From Gemmatimonadota bacterium (lineage in GTDB: Bacteria > Gemmatimonadota > Gemmatimonadetes > Gemmatimonadales > GWC2-71-9), in assembly GCA_025350665.1 (NCBI GenBank), contig JANXXJ010000348.1, forward strand, positions 1-38,239: 38,239 nt of DNA, read 5' to 3'. How positions within the stretch are numbered: the stretch's first letter is position 1; each line of letters opens with the position of its first letter. A model generated the notes under the pieces. The model was not told the DNA's origin. It was given only the letters and a program-made list of their open reading frames with translations, and searched no databases. Both the position numbers and the translations under genes were made by a program. Shown piece after piece: positions 8,115 through 16,906 of this stretch.

Positions 8115-10463
8115 ATGAACCACCTCACGGAACGCATTGCGGTCGGTATTCTCGGCCTGCTGCTCGCGGGGCGTCCCGTCGCCGCACAGGCGCCGCGGAA
8201 TTTCGTCCAGCAGGTATTCGGCAGGTCGGAGGCAGCGACCGCCCCGATGCTGGGCGGCAACGCGCCGGGTTTCACGCTGCTGATCGCGAGCCAGGAGCTC
8301 AAGGTCGAGCGCACGGCCCGGCCGGATGTGGTGACGCTCGGGCTCGATGGAATTCCGTCACGCTTCGAGATGCATCATGAGCAATGGGCGGGCATCGATC
8401 AGTACCGGATCCGCCAGGCCCCGGGTTCGCCGCTCCGGGGCGAGCACATTCGCTTCACCTGGGACTTTCCCGAGTCCTACAACGAATCGATGACGTTCGA
8501 CACCGGTGCGTTGCAAGGGCAGCCGCTGCATCTGCCTGACGGCAAGGTGCCCGACAACCAGTTCACCAACTGGGGGTCGTTGTTCTACGACCGAGCGGCC
8601 AATCTGGCCGTGGGGGTGCAGCTCGACGGCGCCGAGGGCTCGCGTCATGCGCGGCGGGGCTACTCCCGGTTCACGAAGAAGGCCCTGCTCCAGCTGATGG
8701 CGATTACCGGCAATCCGAAGATGGAGATCATCATCTTCGCCTATCACCCGAAGGACGCCCGGTTCTGGTGGGCGGAGTGGTATCAGGCCCGAAGCGGGAT
8801 CGATCCGGACATGCCGGCGAACTTCTTTCCGATCCTGAGCGCCCGGGACATCGGCTGGCGGCCGGGCGACTCTCAGACCGTGAACGTGATTCCGGCCCCG
8901 GCCGATCAGGGCCGCCGGATGGACCTCGTCCTGATCGACGACATTCACCACACGGTCGTGTCACGGGTGCCGTTCAGGTATACGCTGCCGGTGACCAATG
9001 TCACGGTGCCGGTCGGCGACTGGGCCTCGAGCGTCTACCGGCTGATCGTCGTCCCGGCGGGGGAGCGGGTGGACCCGGCTGAGAACGACCTCAACCGGAA
9101 GCTCACCAATGTGATCGTCCGGCCGCGGGCACCGGCCGCGCCGGTGCTGTTTGTCTTTCCGACCGACACCTGGTGGGCCTACGCGACGAACGGCAGCCAC
9201 GACTACCATGGCTGGCGCACGGGCTATGACGGCAGTGTCGGGTACGCCCCGACAGTGATGAGCAGCCGGCAGCACCGCCTGAACAATTTCTTCTACGCCC
9301 TGTACGAGCGGTTCACCGATATCGATCATGTCCGATATCTGGACCAGCTCGCGAAACAGGACGGCTTTTCGATCGACTTCGCGTCGCAGCAGGATGTGGC
9401 ACGCGGCCGGGTCCGGCTGTCGGACTATTCACTGGTGATGATCGGCAATCATTCCGAGTTTACCACCGAAGAGAGCTTCCGTCGGGTCCGCGAGTACCTG
9501 GGCCAGGGCGGCAGCGTGATGATCCATGGCGGCGACTCGTTCGCGGTGCGGGTCGAGATCCTGCCGAATCTCGATGATCCCCGCTACCTCTGGCAGCGCG
9601 GCCACGTCTGGACCCATCTGAGCGATCAGGCCAGCGACTTCCTCGGGCCGGTGCTGCTCCCGCCGGATGCGGCCGCGAGTGCGCCGATCCTCAATCCGAC
9701 GGCGGGCAAGGCGATCGACTACGTGAATGTCTTCCATACCAGCGTCAGTTACTGGATTCCTGGCGCGAAGGCGGTGATCGCGGACACGGCGCACCCGATC
9801 GTCCGGGGACTCAAGCTGTCAATGGGGCAGGAGGTGCCGGGTCCGTGGGGTGGCGAAGTGGACATTCCCTACGAGCCGCAGGCCTGGGATGTGCTCATCC
9901 GGTCGGACAGCGCGGCGCCCGACGAGCGGGAGTTCGGAGTCGATGCCTACGATCCCACGCCGTTCCACCGGGTCGGCCTCGCGATCCACCGAAACCTGCG
10001 TCTCGGTCTGGTGTCCGGCGAGAACTTTCCGCTCATTCTGAACGACAGCCGCAACACGCTGTTCCGGGAACTCTATCGCCGGACGCTGCACTACCTGCTC
10101 GACGGGGCGCGGCCGTTCGATCCGGCGGCGAACCTGGTCAGTGCGGCCCAGCGGAACGCCACGGTGATCACCTGGGACCACCCGGTCCGGCTCGCTGCCC
10201 TGCGATACGAGTTGCCGGAGTTCGTGGACTTCTCGAACCCGGACTGGCATCGTGCCGCCCAGCCCTACGCGCACTATGTGATCGAGGGATCGATCGACGG
10301 GCAGCACTGGACCACGCTGGCCGACCGGCGCCACGGGCCCTGGCGCGGGCCGCAGACCGACACGTTCGCCGCGACCGAGGTGCGTTTCCTCCGCTTCGAT
10401 GGCACGCTGTCGAATGGGCAGCTATTCCGACTAAGCAACGTGCAGGCCTATCCGGCCCGGTAG
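8115..10463 (+). CDS. Secreted protein resembling N,N-dimethylformamidase large subunit
   Basis: A 782-residue protein with a signal peptide ending around VAAQA (residue 25). Residues 30-330 are beta-rich, with a lectin-like section (DNQFTNWGSLFYDRAANLAV). From about 340 a glutamine-amidotransferase-like domain matches the C-terminal part of dimethylformamidase subunit A2: VLFVFPTDTWWAYATNG, then DYHGWRTGYDG, a GFSIDFASQQDV segment near 420, MIGNHSEFTTEE near 446 and GGSVMIHGGDSF. The last 90 residues look like a discoidin-type sugar-binding domain (YVIEGSIDGQHWTTLAD). Known enzymes of this family are cytoplasmic iron amidohydrolases with a small partner subunit; this one is exported and no partner is seen. 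Two positions I expect as Tyr appear as Phe. Function uncertain. Confidence 0.7.
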   Translation: MNHLTERIAVGILGLLLAGRPVAAQAPRNFVQQVFGRSEAATAPMLGGNAPGFTLLIASQELKVERTARPDVVTLGLDGIPSRFEMHHEQWAGIDQYRIRQAPGSPLRGEHIRFTWDFPESYNESMTFDTGALQGQPLHLPDGKVPDNQFTNWGSLFYDRAANLAVGVQLDGAEGSRHARRGYSRFTKKALLQLMAITGNPKMEIIIFAYHPKDARFWWAEWYQARSGIDPDMPANFFPILSARDIGWRPGDSQTVNVIPAPADQGRRMDLVLIDDIHHTVVSRVPFRYTLPVTNVTVPVGDWASSVYRLIVVPAGERVDPAENDLNRKLTNVIVRPRAPAAPVLFVFPTDTWWAYATNGSHDYHGWRTGYDGSVGYAPTVMSSRQHRLNNFFYALYERFTDIDHVRYLDQLAKQDGFSIDFASQQDVARGRVRLSDYSLVMIGNHSEFTTEESFRRVREYLGQGGSVMIHGGDSFAVRVEILPNLDDPRYLWQRGHVWTHLSDQASDFLGPVLLPPDAAASAPILNPTAGKAIDYVNVFHTSVSYWIPGAKAVIADTAHPIVRGLKLSMGQEVPGPWGGEVDIPYEPQAWDVLIRSDSAAPDEREFGVDAYDPTPFHRVGLAIHRNLRLGLVSGENFPLILNDSRNTLFRELYRRTLHYLLDGARPFDPAANLVSAAQRNATVITWDHPVRLAALRYELPEFVDFSNPDWHRAAQPYAHYVIEGSIDGQHWTTLADRRHGPWRGPQTDTFAATEVRFLRFDGTLSNGQLFRLSNVQAYPAR

Positions 10464-10489
10464 TGACCCGTCGATGGCATGAGGCGCGG

Positions 10490-11623
10490 TCAACGGCGGC
10501 CGGCGTCAAGTACCCGCCCCAGCCGCCGCACACCCTCGACCAGCGTATCGGTGTCGTACGGCGCAAAGGAAAGCCGGAACCGGTCGGTGAGGCCGTTCCG
10601 AGTCGAGAACAGCGCCCCCGGCCGGAACCCGACGCCCAGGGCGTTGGCGCGCGGGACCAGCGCCGAGGCGTCGAGGCCGTCGGGGAGCCGGCCCCAGAAG
10701 AAGTAGCCGCCCCGGGGCAGCGAGAACGTCACTCCCGGACAATGCCGATTGAGCACCTCGGCCATGGCGCCGATCCGGGCGCGGAACTCGGTCGTCAGGC
10801 GCTCGAGGTGCGGTTCCAGCAGGTCGAGCTCGAGCACCGAGCGCACCAGCCCTGACACGAATGGATTGAGCCCGCCGCCGCTGTCGAGCAGGCCGCACTC
10901 CACCATCCGCCGAATCCGTCCCGCGCCACCCTGGACCCAGCCCAGTCGAAGTCCGGGTGCCAGGATCTTGGAGAACGAGCCTAACGTCAGCACCGGCGCC
11001 TCGTTCACGTAGCGCCCGAACGAGGCCGGCGGGGCGAGATCGGTCCCCAGCGGGTGATAGACCTCGTCAGCCACGAGGAGGAGGTCCAGCCGCCGGGCGA
11101 TCTCGACCAGGCGTTCGCGCCGCTCGGCCGGCAGGGTGGCGCCGGTGGGGTTCTGGAAGGTGGGGATGAGGTAGAGCATGGCCGGCCGGAGCTCGGCCAG
11201 CCGCGCCTCGAGGCCATCGATGATCAGGCCGTCGTCGTCGGTGGGGAGACTCTCCAGCTGGAACCGGTGATCGCGGAGCGAGTTGAGGGCCAGGTGATAG
11301 GACGGCTCCTCAACGCACACCACCGAGCCCGCCGGCACGAAGAGCGTCGCGATCAGGTCGAGGGCCTGTGAGGCGCCGGCGGTGACGAAGAGCCGCTCCG
11401 GATCCGGGGCAAAGCCGTGGGTCCGGGAGATGAACGTGGCCAGCGCCTCCCGGAACCAGCCGTCGCCCTGCTCGGCGCCATACTGGAGATAGGCATGGCC
11501 GTCGCGGGCCATTCGGTGGTCCGCGGCCTGGCGGATGATGTCGGCGGGGAGGAGCGGGAGCCCGGGTTGGCCGATACCCAGGTCGATCAGATCGCTGCGG
11601 AGGTCAACCTGGGCAATCTGCAT
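10490..11623 (-). CDS. PLP-dependent class I/II aminotransferase
   Basis: A 377-residue fold-type I aminotransferase, close in pattern to 2-aminoadipate or MocR-type enzymes but without a DNA-binding domain. Landmarks are YGAEQGDGWFREAL (48-61), TAGASQALDL for phosphate binding, PTFQNPTG (Asn 158), VADEVYH (Asp 186, Tyr 189), the Schiff-base lysine in SFSKILAPGLRLGW (Lys 219) and a late FRLSFA with the carboxylate-binding Arg. It moves amino groups between an amino acid and a 2-oxo acid in the cytoplasm; substrate not determinable. It is last in the succinate dehydrogenase run, ten bases after the small repeat protein. The start ATG has no clear ribosome site. A TTA codon here lies in a CGTTAGGC motif. 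Confidence 0.9.
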   Translation of the reverse strand: MQIAQVDLRSDLIDLGIGQPGLPLLPADIIRQAADHRMARDGHAYLQYGAEQGDGWFREALATFISRTHGFAPDPERLFVTAGASQALDLIATLFVPAGSVVCVEEPSYHLALNSLRDHRFQLESLPTDDDGLIIDGLEARLAELRPAMLYLIPTFQNPTGATLPAERRERLVEIARRLDLLLVADEVYHPLGTDLAPPASFGRYVNEAPVLTLGSFSKILAPGLRLGWVQGGAGRIRRMVECGLLDSGGGLNPFVSGLVRSVLELDLLEPHLERLTTEFRARIGAMAEVLNRHCPGVTFSLPRGGYFFWGRLPDGLDASALVPRANALGVGFRPGALFSTRNGLTDRFRLSFAPYDTDTLVEGVRRLGRVLDAGRR

Positions 11624-11633
11624 TCAGGACGAA

Positions 11634-12134
11634 TCAATCGTCGAGGACGACGTGATGTTCCTCGTGCCGGGGGGCGATTTCCGGGTGAGCGTTGAGCAGC
11701 CGGGCGCAGCTGTTCCACCGGAGCACGGCGTCGTCGTTGCCCTCGGGCCGGATGGCTTCGGCCCGCTCGAAGCACTCCATGGCCTCGACGAACCAGTCGT
11801 GGGCCAGGGCCGCCGCGCCCATGGAGGGGCTCAGCATCTGGGCGTGACCGCGGCGTTCGTTGATGATGCCGGCGTAATAGTGCCGGTCGTACTCGTCCTT
11901 GAGCCGGGGCAGGACCTCGCGGGCCTTGCTCACCGCCCCGCCCATCCCCCGGGCGATCAGGTCGGTCCGGGCCAGGAGCAGGATGATGAGCGCCGTCTGG
12001 TTGGTCGAATCGATCGAGAGGATGTCGAGACAGATGCTCTCGGCCGCTTCCGGCTCGTTGAGCAGACGATAGCGCTCGGCCTTGGCGATGGCCGCGCTCA
12101 CTCCACCGGAGGTCATCGGCTTCAGTTCGAACAT
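11634..12134 (-). CDS. Small tetratricopeptide-like helical repeat protein
   Basis: A 166-residue protein made of paired helices in TPR style: AERYRLLNEPEAAESICLDI near the N-terminus, then LLLARTDLIARGMGGAVSKA, then DWFVEAMECFERAEAIRP near the C-terminus. There is no signal peptide or membrane segment. The gene has the strongest ribosome site of the run: the sdhB stop codon is part of TAAGGAGG (12140-12147), five bases before the ATG. It therefore seems tied to sdhB expression. TPR proteins scaffold other proteins; a role in assembling or counting the complex is only a guess. The name is based on helix pattern and is not certain. Confidence 0.65.
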   Translation of the reverse strand: MFELKPMTSGGVSAAIAKAERYRLLNEPEAAESICLDILSIDSTNQTALIILLLARTDLIARGMGGAVSKAREVLPRLKDEYDRHYYAGIINERRGHAQMLSPSMGAAALAHDWFVEAMECFERAEAIRPEGNDDAVLRWNSCARLLNAHPEIAPRHEEHHVVLDD

Positions 12135-12144
12135 GAGGCCCTCC

Positions 12145-12900
12145 TTACGGTCCCGGAATCCTGCCTGTCACCAGCCCGATAATCTTGGCCAGGGGGTCGA
12201 AGGCATGGTCGACCACCCGTTCCTTCAACGGAATAATAGCGTTATCCGTGATCTTGATCTCTTCCGGGCAGACGTTGGTACAGCACTTGGTGATGTTGCA
12301 GTAGCCGATCCCGTGGAGCCGGCGGAGTTCGTCGAGCCGGTTTTCGGCGTCGATCGGGTTCATCTCCAGGTTGGCGGCGTAGACCAGGAATCGCGGTCCG
12401 ATGAACTGGTCGTGAAGTTGATGGTCCCGGAGGACGTGGCAGACGTCCTGGCAGAGAAAGCACTCGATGCACTTCCGGAACTCCTGGGGCCGGTCCACGT
12501 CGTCCTGCTGCATCCGCCAGGTGCCGTCGGCGGCGTCGGGTTTCCGGGGAGTGAACTTCTTGATCTTCTTCTTGACCTCGTAGTTCCAGCTCACGTCGGT
12601 GACGAGGTCCTTCATATGGGGGAAGGCCCGCATCGGTTCGACGGTCACCGGCTGGGAGAGGTCGAGGGTGTTCAGCCGCGTCATGCACATCAGCCGGGGC
12701 TGGCCGTTGATTTCGGCCGAGCAGGAGCCGCACTTCCCGGCCTTGCAGTTCCACCGGCAGGCGAGGTCGGTGGCGTCCTCGGCCTGGATCTGGTGGACCG
12801 CGTCGAGCACCACCATGCCTTCGGTGACCTCGGTCTGGTAGTCGGTGAACCGGCCCTGGTTGGCCTCGCCCCGCCAGATGGAGAAGGTCGCTTTCGCCAT
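12145..12900 (-). CDS. sdhB: Succinate dehydrogenase iron-sulfur subunit
   Basis: A 251-residue electron-transfer subunit of succinate:quinone oxidoreductase. It carries the plant-type [2Fe-2S] motif CxxxxCxxC...C (Cys 52, 57, 60, 72, with an extra Cys 48), then CIECFLCQDVC (Cys 144, 147, 150, 154) and CNITKCCTNVCP (Cys 201, 206, 207, 211) for the [4Fe-4S] and [3Fe-4S] clusters. It passes electrons from the SdhA flavin to the membrane subunit on the cytoplasmic side. The start ATG overlaps the sdhA stop by one base (TAATG). Fumarate reductase uses the same design; a linked respiratory context and the Sdh1-like anchor favour succinate dehydrogenase, though direction cannot be proven. Confidence 0.95.
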   Translation of the reverse strand: MAKATFSIWRGEANQGRFTDYQTEVTEGMVVLDAVHQIQAEDATDLACRWNCKAGKCGSCSAEINGQPRLMCMTRLNTLDLSQPVTVEPMRAFPHMKDLVTDVSWNYEVKKKIKKFTPRKPDAADGTWRMQQDDVDRPQEFRKCIECFLCQDVCHVLRDHQLHDQFIGPRFLVYAANLEMNPIDAENRLDELRRLHGIGYCNITKCCTNVCPEEIKITDNAIIPLKERVVDHAFDPLAKIIGLVTGRIPGP

Positions 12901-14711
12901 TACTTCATCTCCTCGACGATCAGCTTGAGTTCCGCGGTCATCGGCGGAATCGGCTTCTGGGTGAGTTCCATCGTGCCGTCGGCGGCCTGATCGACCAGGT
13001 GGTTGAAGGTTCCGAATTCCGCCTTCTTGTCCTGGTAGTCCTCGCGGAAGTGCCCACCGCGGCTTTCTTTCCGCGCCACGGCCGAGAGGATGACGGCCTC
13101 CGAGACGGTGATCAGGTTCTGGATCTCGATCGCGGTGTGCCAGCCGGGGTTGTACTCCCGGCTCCCGGTGACACTGACGTTGGCCGCCCGCGCCTTGAGC
13201 GCCTTGAGGCCCTCCGCGGCGTGGAGCATCTCGTCTTCCTTCCGGACGATGCCGACCAGCTCCTGCATCATCTTCTGAAGGTCGTGCTGGACCTTGTAGG
13301 GGCTCTCGCCGCTCTTCCGGTCGAACGGCTCGAGTGCCGTTTTGATCTTCTCGGCTACTTCGCCGCTGTCGGGGGCGATGGCGGCATTCTCCCTGGCGAA
13401 CCGGGCCGCGTACTCCCCGGCCCGCTTGCCGAACACCAGCAGGTCGGAGAGCGAGTTCCCGCCCAGCCGGTTGGCACCGTGGAGGCCGGCTGCCGCCTCA
13501 CCCGCCGCGAAGAGACCGGGCACCGCGGACATCTGGGAATCGCCCTCGACCCGGATCCCGCCCATCACGTAGTGGGTCGTCGGGCCGATTTCCATCGGGA
13601 CGGCGGTGATATCGATATCCGCCAGCTGCTTGAACTGGTGGTACATGCTGGGGAGTTTCTTCCGGATGTGTTCCGGCGCGTTCTTGATTTTCTCCTTGAT
13701 CCAGGCGATGTCGAGGAAGACGCCGCCGTGCGGGCTCCCGCGGCCGGCCTTCACTTCCCGCATGATGCAGCGGGCCACGTGGTCGCGGGTCAGGAGCTCC
13801 GGGGGCCGGCGGGCGTTCTTGTCGCCCTGGGTGTAGCGCCAGCCTTCTTCGGGCGTGTCCGCGGTCTGGGCCTTGTAGTTGTCCGGGATGTCGTTGAACA
13901 TGAAGCGCTCGCCCTTGTTGTTGAGCAGCACGCCTCCTTCGCCGCGGACCCCTTCGGTCACCAGAATGCCCTTCACCGAGGGCGGCCAGACCATGCCGGT
14001 CGGGTGGAACTGGATGAATTCCATGTCCATCAGGCTGGCGCCGGCCTGATAGGCCAGGGCCTGGCCGTCGCCCGAGTACTCCCAGCTGTTGCTGGTGATC
14101 TGGTAGGCCCGGCCGATGCCTCCGGTGGCCAGCACGACCGCCCGGGCGCGGAAGAGGTGGAAATCGCCGTGGTGGCGGTCATAGCCTAACGCTCCCACCA
14201 CCCGGTCACCCCGCTTGAAGAGGGTGGTGACCGTCACTTCCATGTGGACGTCGATCCCCTGATGGACCCCGTGGTCCTGCAGGGTCCGGATCATTTCGAG
14301 CCCGGTCCGGTCGCCGACGTGGGCCAGGCGCGGGTAGCGATGACCGCCGAAGTTCCGCTGGAGGATCCGGCCATCCTTGGTGCGGTCGAACAGCGCGCCC
14401 CAGGCTTCGAGTTCCTTGACCCGGTCGGGTGCTTCCCGGGCGTGGAGTTCGGCCATCCGCCAGTTGTTGACGTACTGGCCGCCGCGGAGGGTGTCGGTGA
14501 AGTGGACTTTCCAGTTGTCGCGGTCGTCCACATTCCCCATCGCGGCCGCCATGCCCCCTTCGGCCATGACCGTGTGGGCCTTGCCGAGCAGGGATTTGCA
14601 GACGAGTCCCACGGAGACGCCACCGGCGGCGGCTTCGATCGCGGCGCGGAGCCCGGCGCCGCCGGCCCCGATCACCAGGACGTCGTGGTCGTAGGTCTTG
14701 AGGTCAGCCAT
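12900..14711 (-). CDS. sdhA: Succinate dehydrogenase flavoprotein subunit
   Basis: A 603-residue flavoprotein that oxidises succinate to fumarate. The FAD-binding VLVIGAGGAGLRAA lies at 11-24, and the covalent-flavin His is in KAHTVMAEGG (His 46). Further marks are HRYPRLAHVGDRTG, QFHPTG, LVTEGVRGEGG and the active-site Arg in the HGANRLGGNSLSDLL segment. The start ATG overlaps the sdhC stop by one base (TGATG), and the stop overlaps the sdhB start. An in-frame extension further upstream exists but overlaps sdhC and has no family match. The length and the long C-terminal helical part fit the mycobacterial Sdh1 type. One TTA codon sits in a CGTTAGGC motif at 14184-14191. Confidence 0.95.
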   Translation of the reverse strand: MADLKTYDHDVLVIGAGGAGLRAAIEAAAGGVSVGLVCKSLLGKAHTVMAEGGMAAAMGNVDDRDNWKVHFTDTLRGGQYVNNWRMAELHAREAPDRVKELEAWGALFDRTKDGRILQRNFGGHRYPRLAHVGDRTGLEMIRTLQDHGVHQGIDVHMEVTVTTLFKRGDRVVGALGYDRHHGDFHLFRARAVVLATGGIGRAYQITSNSWEYSGDGQALAYQAGASLMDMEFIQFHPTGMVWPPSVKGILVTEGVRGEGGVLLNNKGERFMFNDIPDNYKAQTADTPEEGWRYTQGDKNARRPPELLTRDHVARCIMREVKAGRGSPHGGVFLDIAWIKEKIKNAPEHIRKKLPSMYHQFKQLADIDITAVPMEIGPTTHYVMGGIRVEGDSQMSAVPGLFAAGEAAAGLHGANRLGGNSLSDLLVFGKRAGEYAARFARENAAIAPDSGEVAEKIKTALEPFDRKSGESPYKVQHDLQKMMQELVGIVRKEDEMLHAAEGLKALKARAANVSVTGSREYNPGWHTAIEIQNLITVSEAVILSAVARKESRGGHFREDYQDKKAEFGTFNHLVDQAADGTMELTQKPIPPMTAELKLIVEEMK

Positions 14712-15514
14712 CAGAAAATCCTGACGTCGGTCCAGATCCCCATCGAGCAGAGCCGGACGTAGATGTCGGTGAATGCCACCATGAAGAGGCTGACCCAGGC
14801 CCAGCGGTGATGGGCGCGGTTGAGGCAACTCGAGCAGGCGTACGGCGTCTTGAAGGCGGCGTGCTTCGAGAACTGGTCCCGCCAGCCGCCGAAGACGTGG
14901 CGGACGGTGTGGCAGCCGAAGAGGTACCCCGACAGGCACACCACGTTGCCGGTCAGCACCAGGCTTCCGACGGCCATCCCGAGGCCGGTGGCCCCGGTCG
15001 CGGGGTCGGTGAAGTGGAAGCCGAGCCAGGCGTCGTGGGCCAGGAAGACGAGGAAGATCGCGGACAGGATCAGGAAATAGCGATGGACGTTCTGGAGAAT
15101 GAGCGGGAAGTAGCGCTCGCCCAGGTAGGTCTTGCGCGGTTCGCCGACCGTGCAGCTGACCGGGTCCATCCAGAAGGCCTTGTAGTAGGCGCCGCGATAG
15201 TAGTAGCAGGTGAAGCGGAACAAGGCCGGCACCGGCAGGATGATCAGGGCGGGGGAGAACGGGAGCCAGCCCGGCCACCAGCCGGGTTTCGGTCCGAAGA
15301 AAGCATGGGGCGAGTCGCCCCAGATCTCGGGGCTGTAGAACGGCGAGAGATAGTTCCCGAACGTGTAGTGGGCGTTCTGGAATGCCGCCCAGGTGGCGTA
15401 GATCAGAAAGCTCGAGAGGATGGTGAAGACGATGGCCGGCTGGATCCACCAGCGATCCCGCCGCATCGTTTCACCGAACCGGCGCCGGGTAAGGGGGACG
15501 GTCGCGTTCGCCAT
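14711..15514 (-). CDS. sdhC: Succinate dehydrogenase membrane anchor, Sdh1-like, Cys/His-rich
   Basis: A 267-residue integral membrane subunit with about five helices (roughly 25-45, 85-105, 140-165, 180-200, 236-258). It matches the single large anchor of mycobacterial Sdh1 more than the common SdhC/SdhD pair: CYYYRGAYYKAFW (103-115), LILQNVHRYF (138-147), CHTVRHVFGG (201-210), CSSC (227-230) and AWVSLFMVAFTDIYVRL (239-255). In M. smegmatis Sdh1 this subunit has been reported to hold a Rieske-type [2Fe-2S] cluster; Cys 201, His 202, His 206, Cys 227 and Cys 230 are candidate ligands here, and His 144 may bind heme. It leads the sdhCAB cluster. The ATG at 15514 lacks a clear ribosome site. 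Confidence 0.88.
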   Translation of the reverse strand: MANATVPLTRRRFGETMRRDRWWIQPAIVFTILSSFLIYATWAAFQNAHYTFGNYLSPFYSPEIWGDSPHAFFGPKPGWWPGWLPFSPALIILPVPALFRFTCYYYRGAYYKAFWMDPVSCTVGEPRKTYLGERYFPLILQNVHRYFLILSAIFLVFLAHDAWLGFHFTDPATGATGLGMAVGSLVLTGNVVCLSGYLFGCHTVRHVFGGWRDQFSKHAAFKTPYACSSCLNRAHHRWAWVSLFMVAFTDIYVRLCSMGIWTDVRIF

Positions 15515-15612
15515 GGCGATATGGGTTTCCCTGAGGAGGTGCGAAGTGGGCCCCGCGGAAGGGAGGCGCCCCCAGACGATACTCTGCCGGGGGTTGGAAC
15601 GGAATAGGGGAA
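15515..15612 (-). other. Gap upstream of sdhC
   Basis: These 98 bases separate the MFS transporter stop from the sdhC start. This is the only sizeable gap in the minus-strand run, so it is the likeliest place for an sdh promoter. I see no convincing -35/-10 pair and no terminator-like hairpin with a T-tract. Confidence 0.35.
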
Positions 15613-16905
15613 TCAGACCCGGGACGGGGTCGCGCGGGCCAGGTCCCGGCCCAGGGAGCGGTAGGCCAGCAGGAAGAGCGCCACGGCCGGAATCCAGGCC
15701 ATGCTGGTGGTCAGCAGCGCCCACCGCAGCGACTCGGTCCCAAACCGCGGGCTCAGGTAGTCGCTCACCAGGCCCGTGAACAGCGGACCGCCTCCCAGCC
15801 CGATCAGGTTCAGGACGAAGAACAGGATCGAGGAGGTGAAGGCGCGGAGCCCGGGCGGCACCAGCGCATGCCCGATCGCGATGCTCGGGCCAAGGAAGAA
15901 CGCGGCCAGACATTCGGCCGGGATCAGGAAGAACATGGCCCGGGTCGAGCCCACGGCGTTGTAGGCGATCAGCCGGAGCACCAGGCCGACGGCGAGCGCG
16001 AAGGCCGGCACCAGGGCGTAGCGCCGGAGATCGTTCCGGCCGACCTTCGTCGCGATCACGCCGCCCAGCAGCGTGCCGACCATCCCCGCGATGCCATAGG
16101 CGGCGCCGTAGGTCGCGCCGATCTGCGCCGGAGTCAGATGGTGGGAGCGGGCGAAGAACGAAATCCCGAAGTTGCCGGCGCCGTAGTTCACGAACGCGTT
16201 GAACCCGGCGGCCAGCGCCACCAGGCGGAACGACGGGATGCCCCACACGGTGCGGAAGGCTTCACCGAGTCCCGCGGCGGGCGGCGCCTCGACCGGCACC
16301 GGGTCGGACTGTCCGCGGCGCGGCTCCCTGATGGTGTAGCGGACCAGCAGCGCCACCACCAGGCCGGGCAGACCAACCGACACGAACGCCATTCGCCAGC
16401 CGATGTGCTGGTTGAGCCAGCCGCCCAGGACGTTGGCCGTGAAGACGCCGAGGTAGATCCCGGAGGAATAGATGGAGAGGGCGCGGGTCCGCGTGGCGGG
16501 CGGGAAATAGTCGGAGATGATCGCGTGAGCTGGCGGGCTTCCGCCGGCCTCGCCGACGCCGACCCCGATCCGGGCCGCGAGCAACTGGACGTACGAACCC
16601 GCCAGGCCGCAGACGGCCGTCATCACCGACCAGACCCCCACCGACCAGGCGATCACGTTCCGACGGACCCCCCGGTCGGCCAGCCTGGCGATCGGAATCC
16701 CGATCGAGACGTAGAAGATCGCGAAGGTGAAGCCGGACAGGAGTCCGAGCTGGCTGTCGCTCAGCCCCATGTCCTTCTTGATCGACTCCTGCAGGATCAC
16801 GATGATCTGCCGGTCGACGAAGTTGAAGGCGTAGACCACGACCAGGAGGCCGAGGGCGTACCGGAGATACCACTTCGAGTACGGCGGGCTCGCGGTCTCG
16901 GTCAT
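15613..16905 (-). CDS. MFS transporter, Spinster-like
   Basis: A 430-residue major facilitator with about twelve membrane helices. The N-terminal half shows FNFVDRQIIVILQESIKKDM, typical of the Spinster/hexuronate-type branch, and the loop signature ARLADRGVRRN between helices 2 and 3. GVGVGEAGGSPPAH marks helix 5. A hydrophilic loop around EPRRGQSDPVPVEAP separates the halves. It would use the proton gradient to move a small organic compound through the inner membrane. Its ATG comes one base after the stop of the M28 peptidase, so uptake of a peptidase product or export of a related compound is plausible. Substrate unknown. Confidence 0.9.
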   Translation of the reverse strand: MTETASPPYSKWYLRYALGLLVVVYAFNFVDRQIIVILQESIKKDMGLSDSQLGLLSGFTFAIFYVSIGIPIARLADRGVRRNVIAWSVGVWSVMTAVCGLAGSYVQLLAARIGVGVGEAGGSPPAHAIISDYFPPATRTRALSIYSSGIYLGVFTANVLGGWLNQHIGWRMAFVSVGLPGLVVALLVRYTIREPRRGQSDPVPVEAPPAAGLGEAFRTVWGIPSFRLVALAAGFNAFVNYGAGNFGISFFARSHHLTPAQIGATYGAAYGIAGMVGTLLGGVIATKVGRNDLRRYALVPAFALAVGLVLRLIAYNAVGSTRAMFFLIPAECLAAFFLGPSIAIGHALVPPGLRAFTSSILFFVLNLIGLGGGPLFTGLVSDYLSPRFGTESLRWALLTTSMAWIPAVALFLLAYRSLGRDLARATPSRV

Positions 16906-16906
16906 G

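Noticed and set aside
15534-15540. AGGAGGT as a ribosome site
   Set aside because: It lies on the plus strand upstream of sdhC, which is on the minus strand, and no plus-strand gene follows it.
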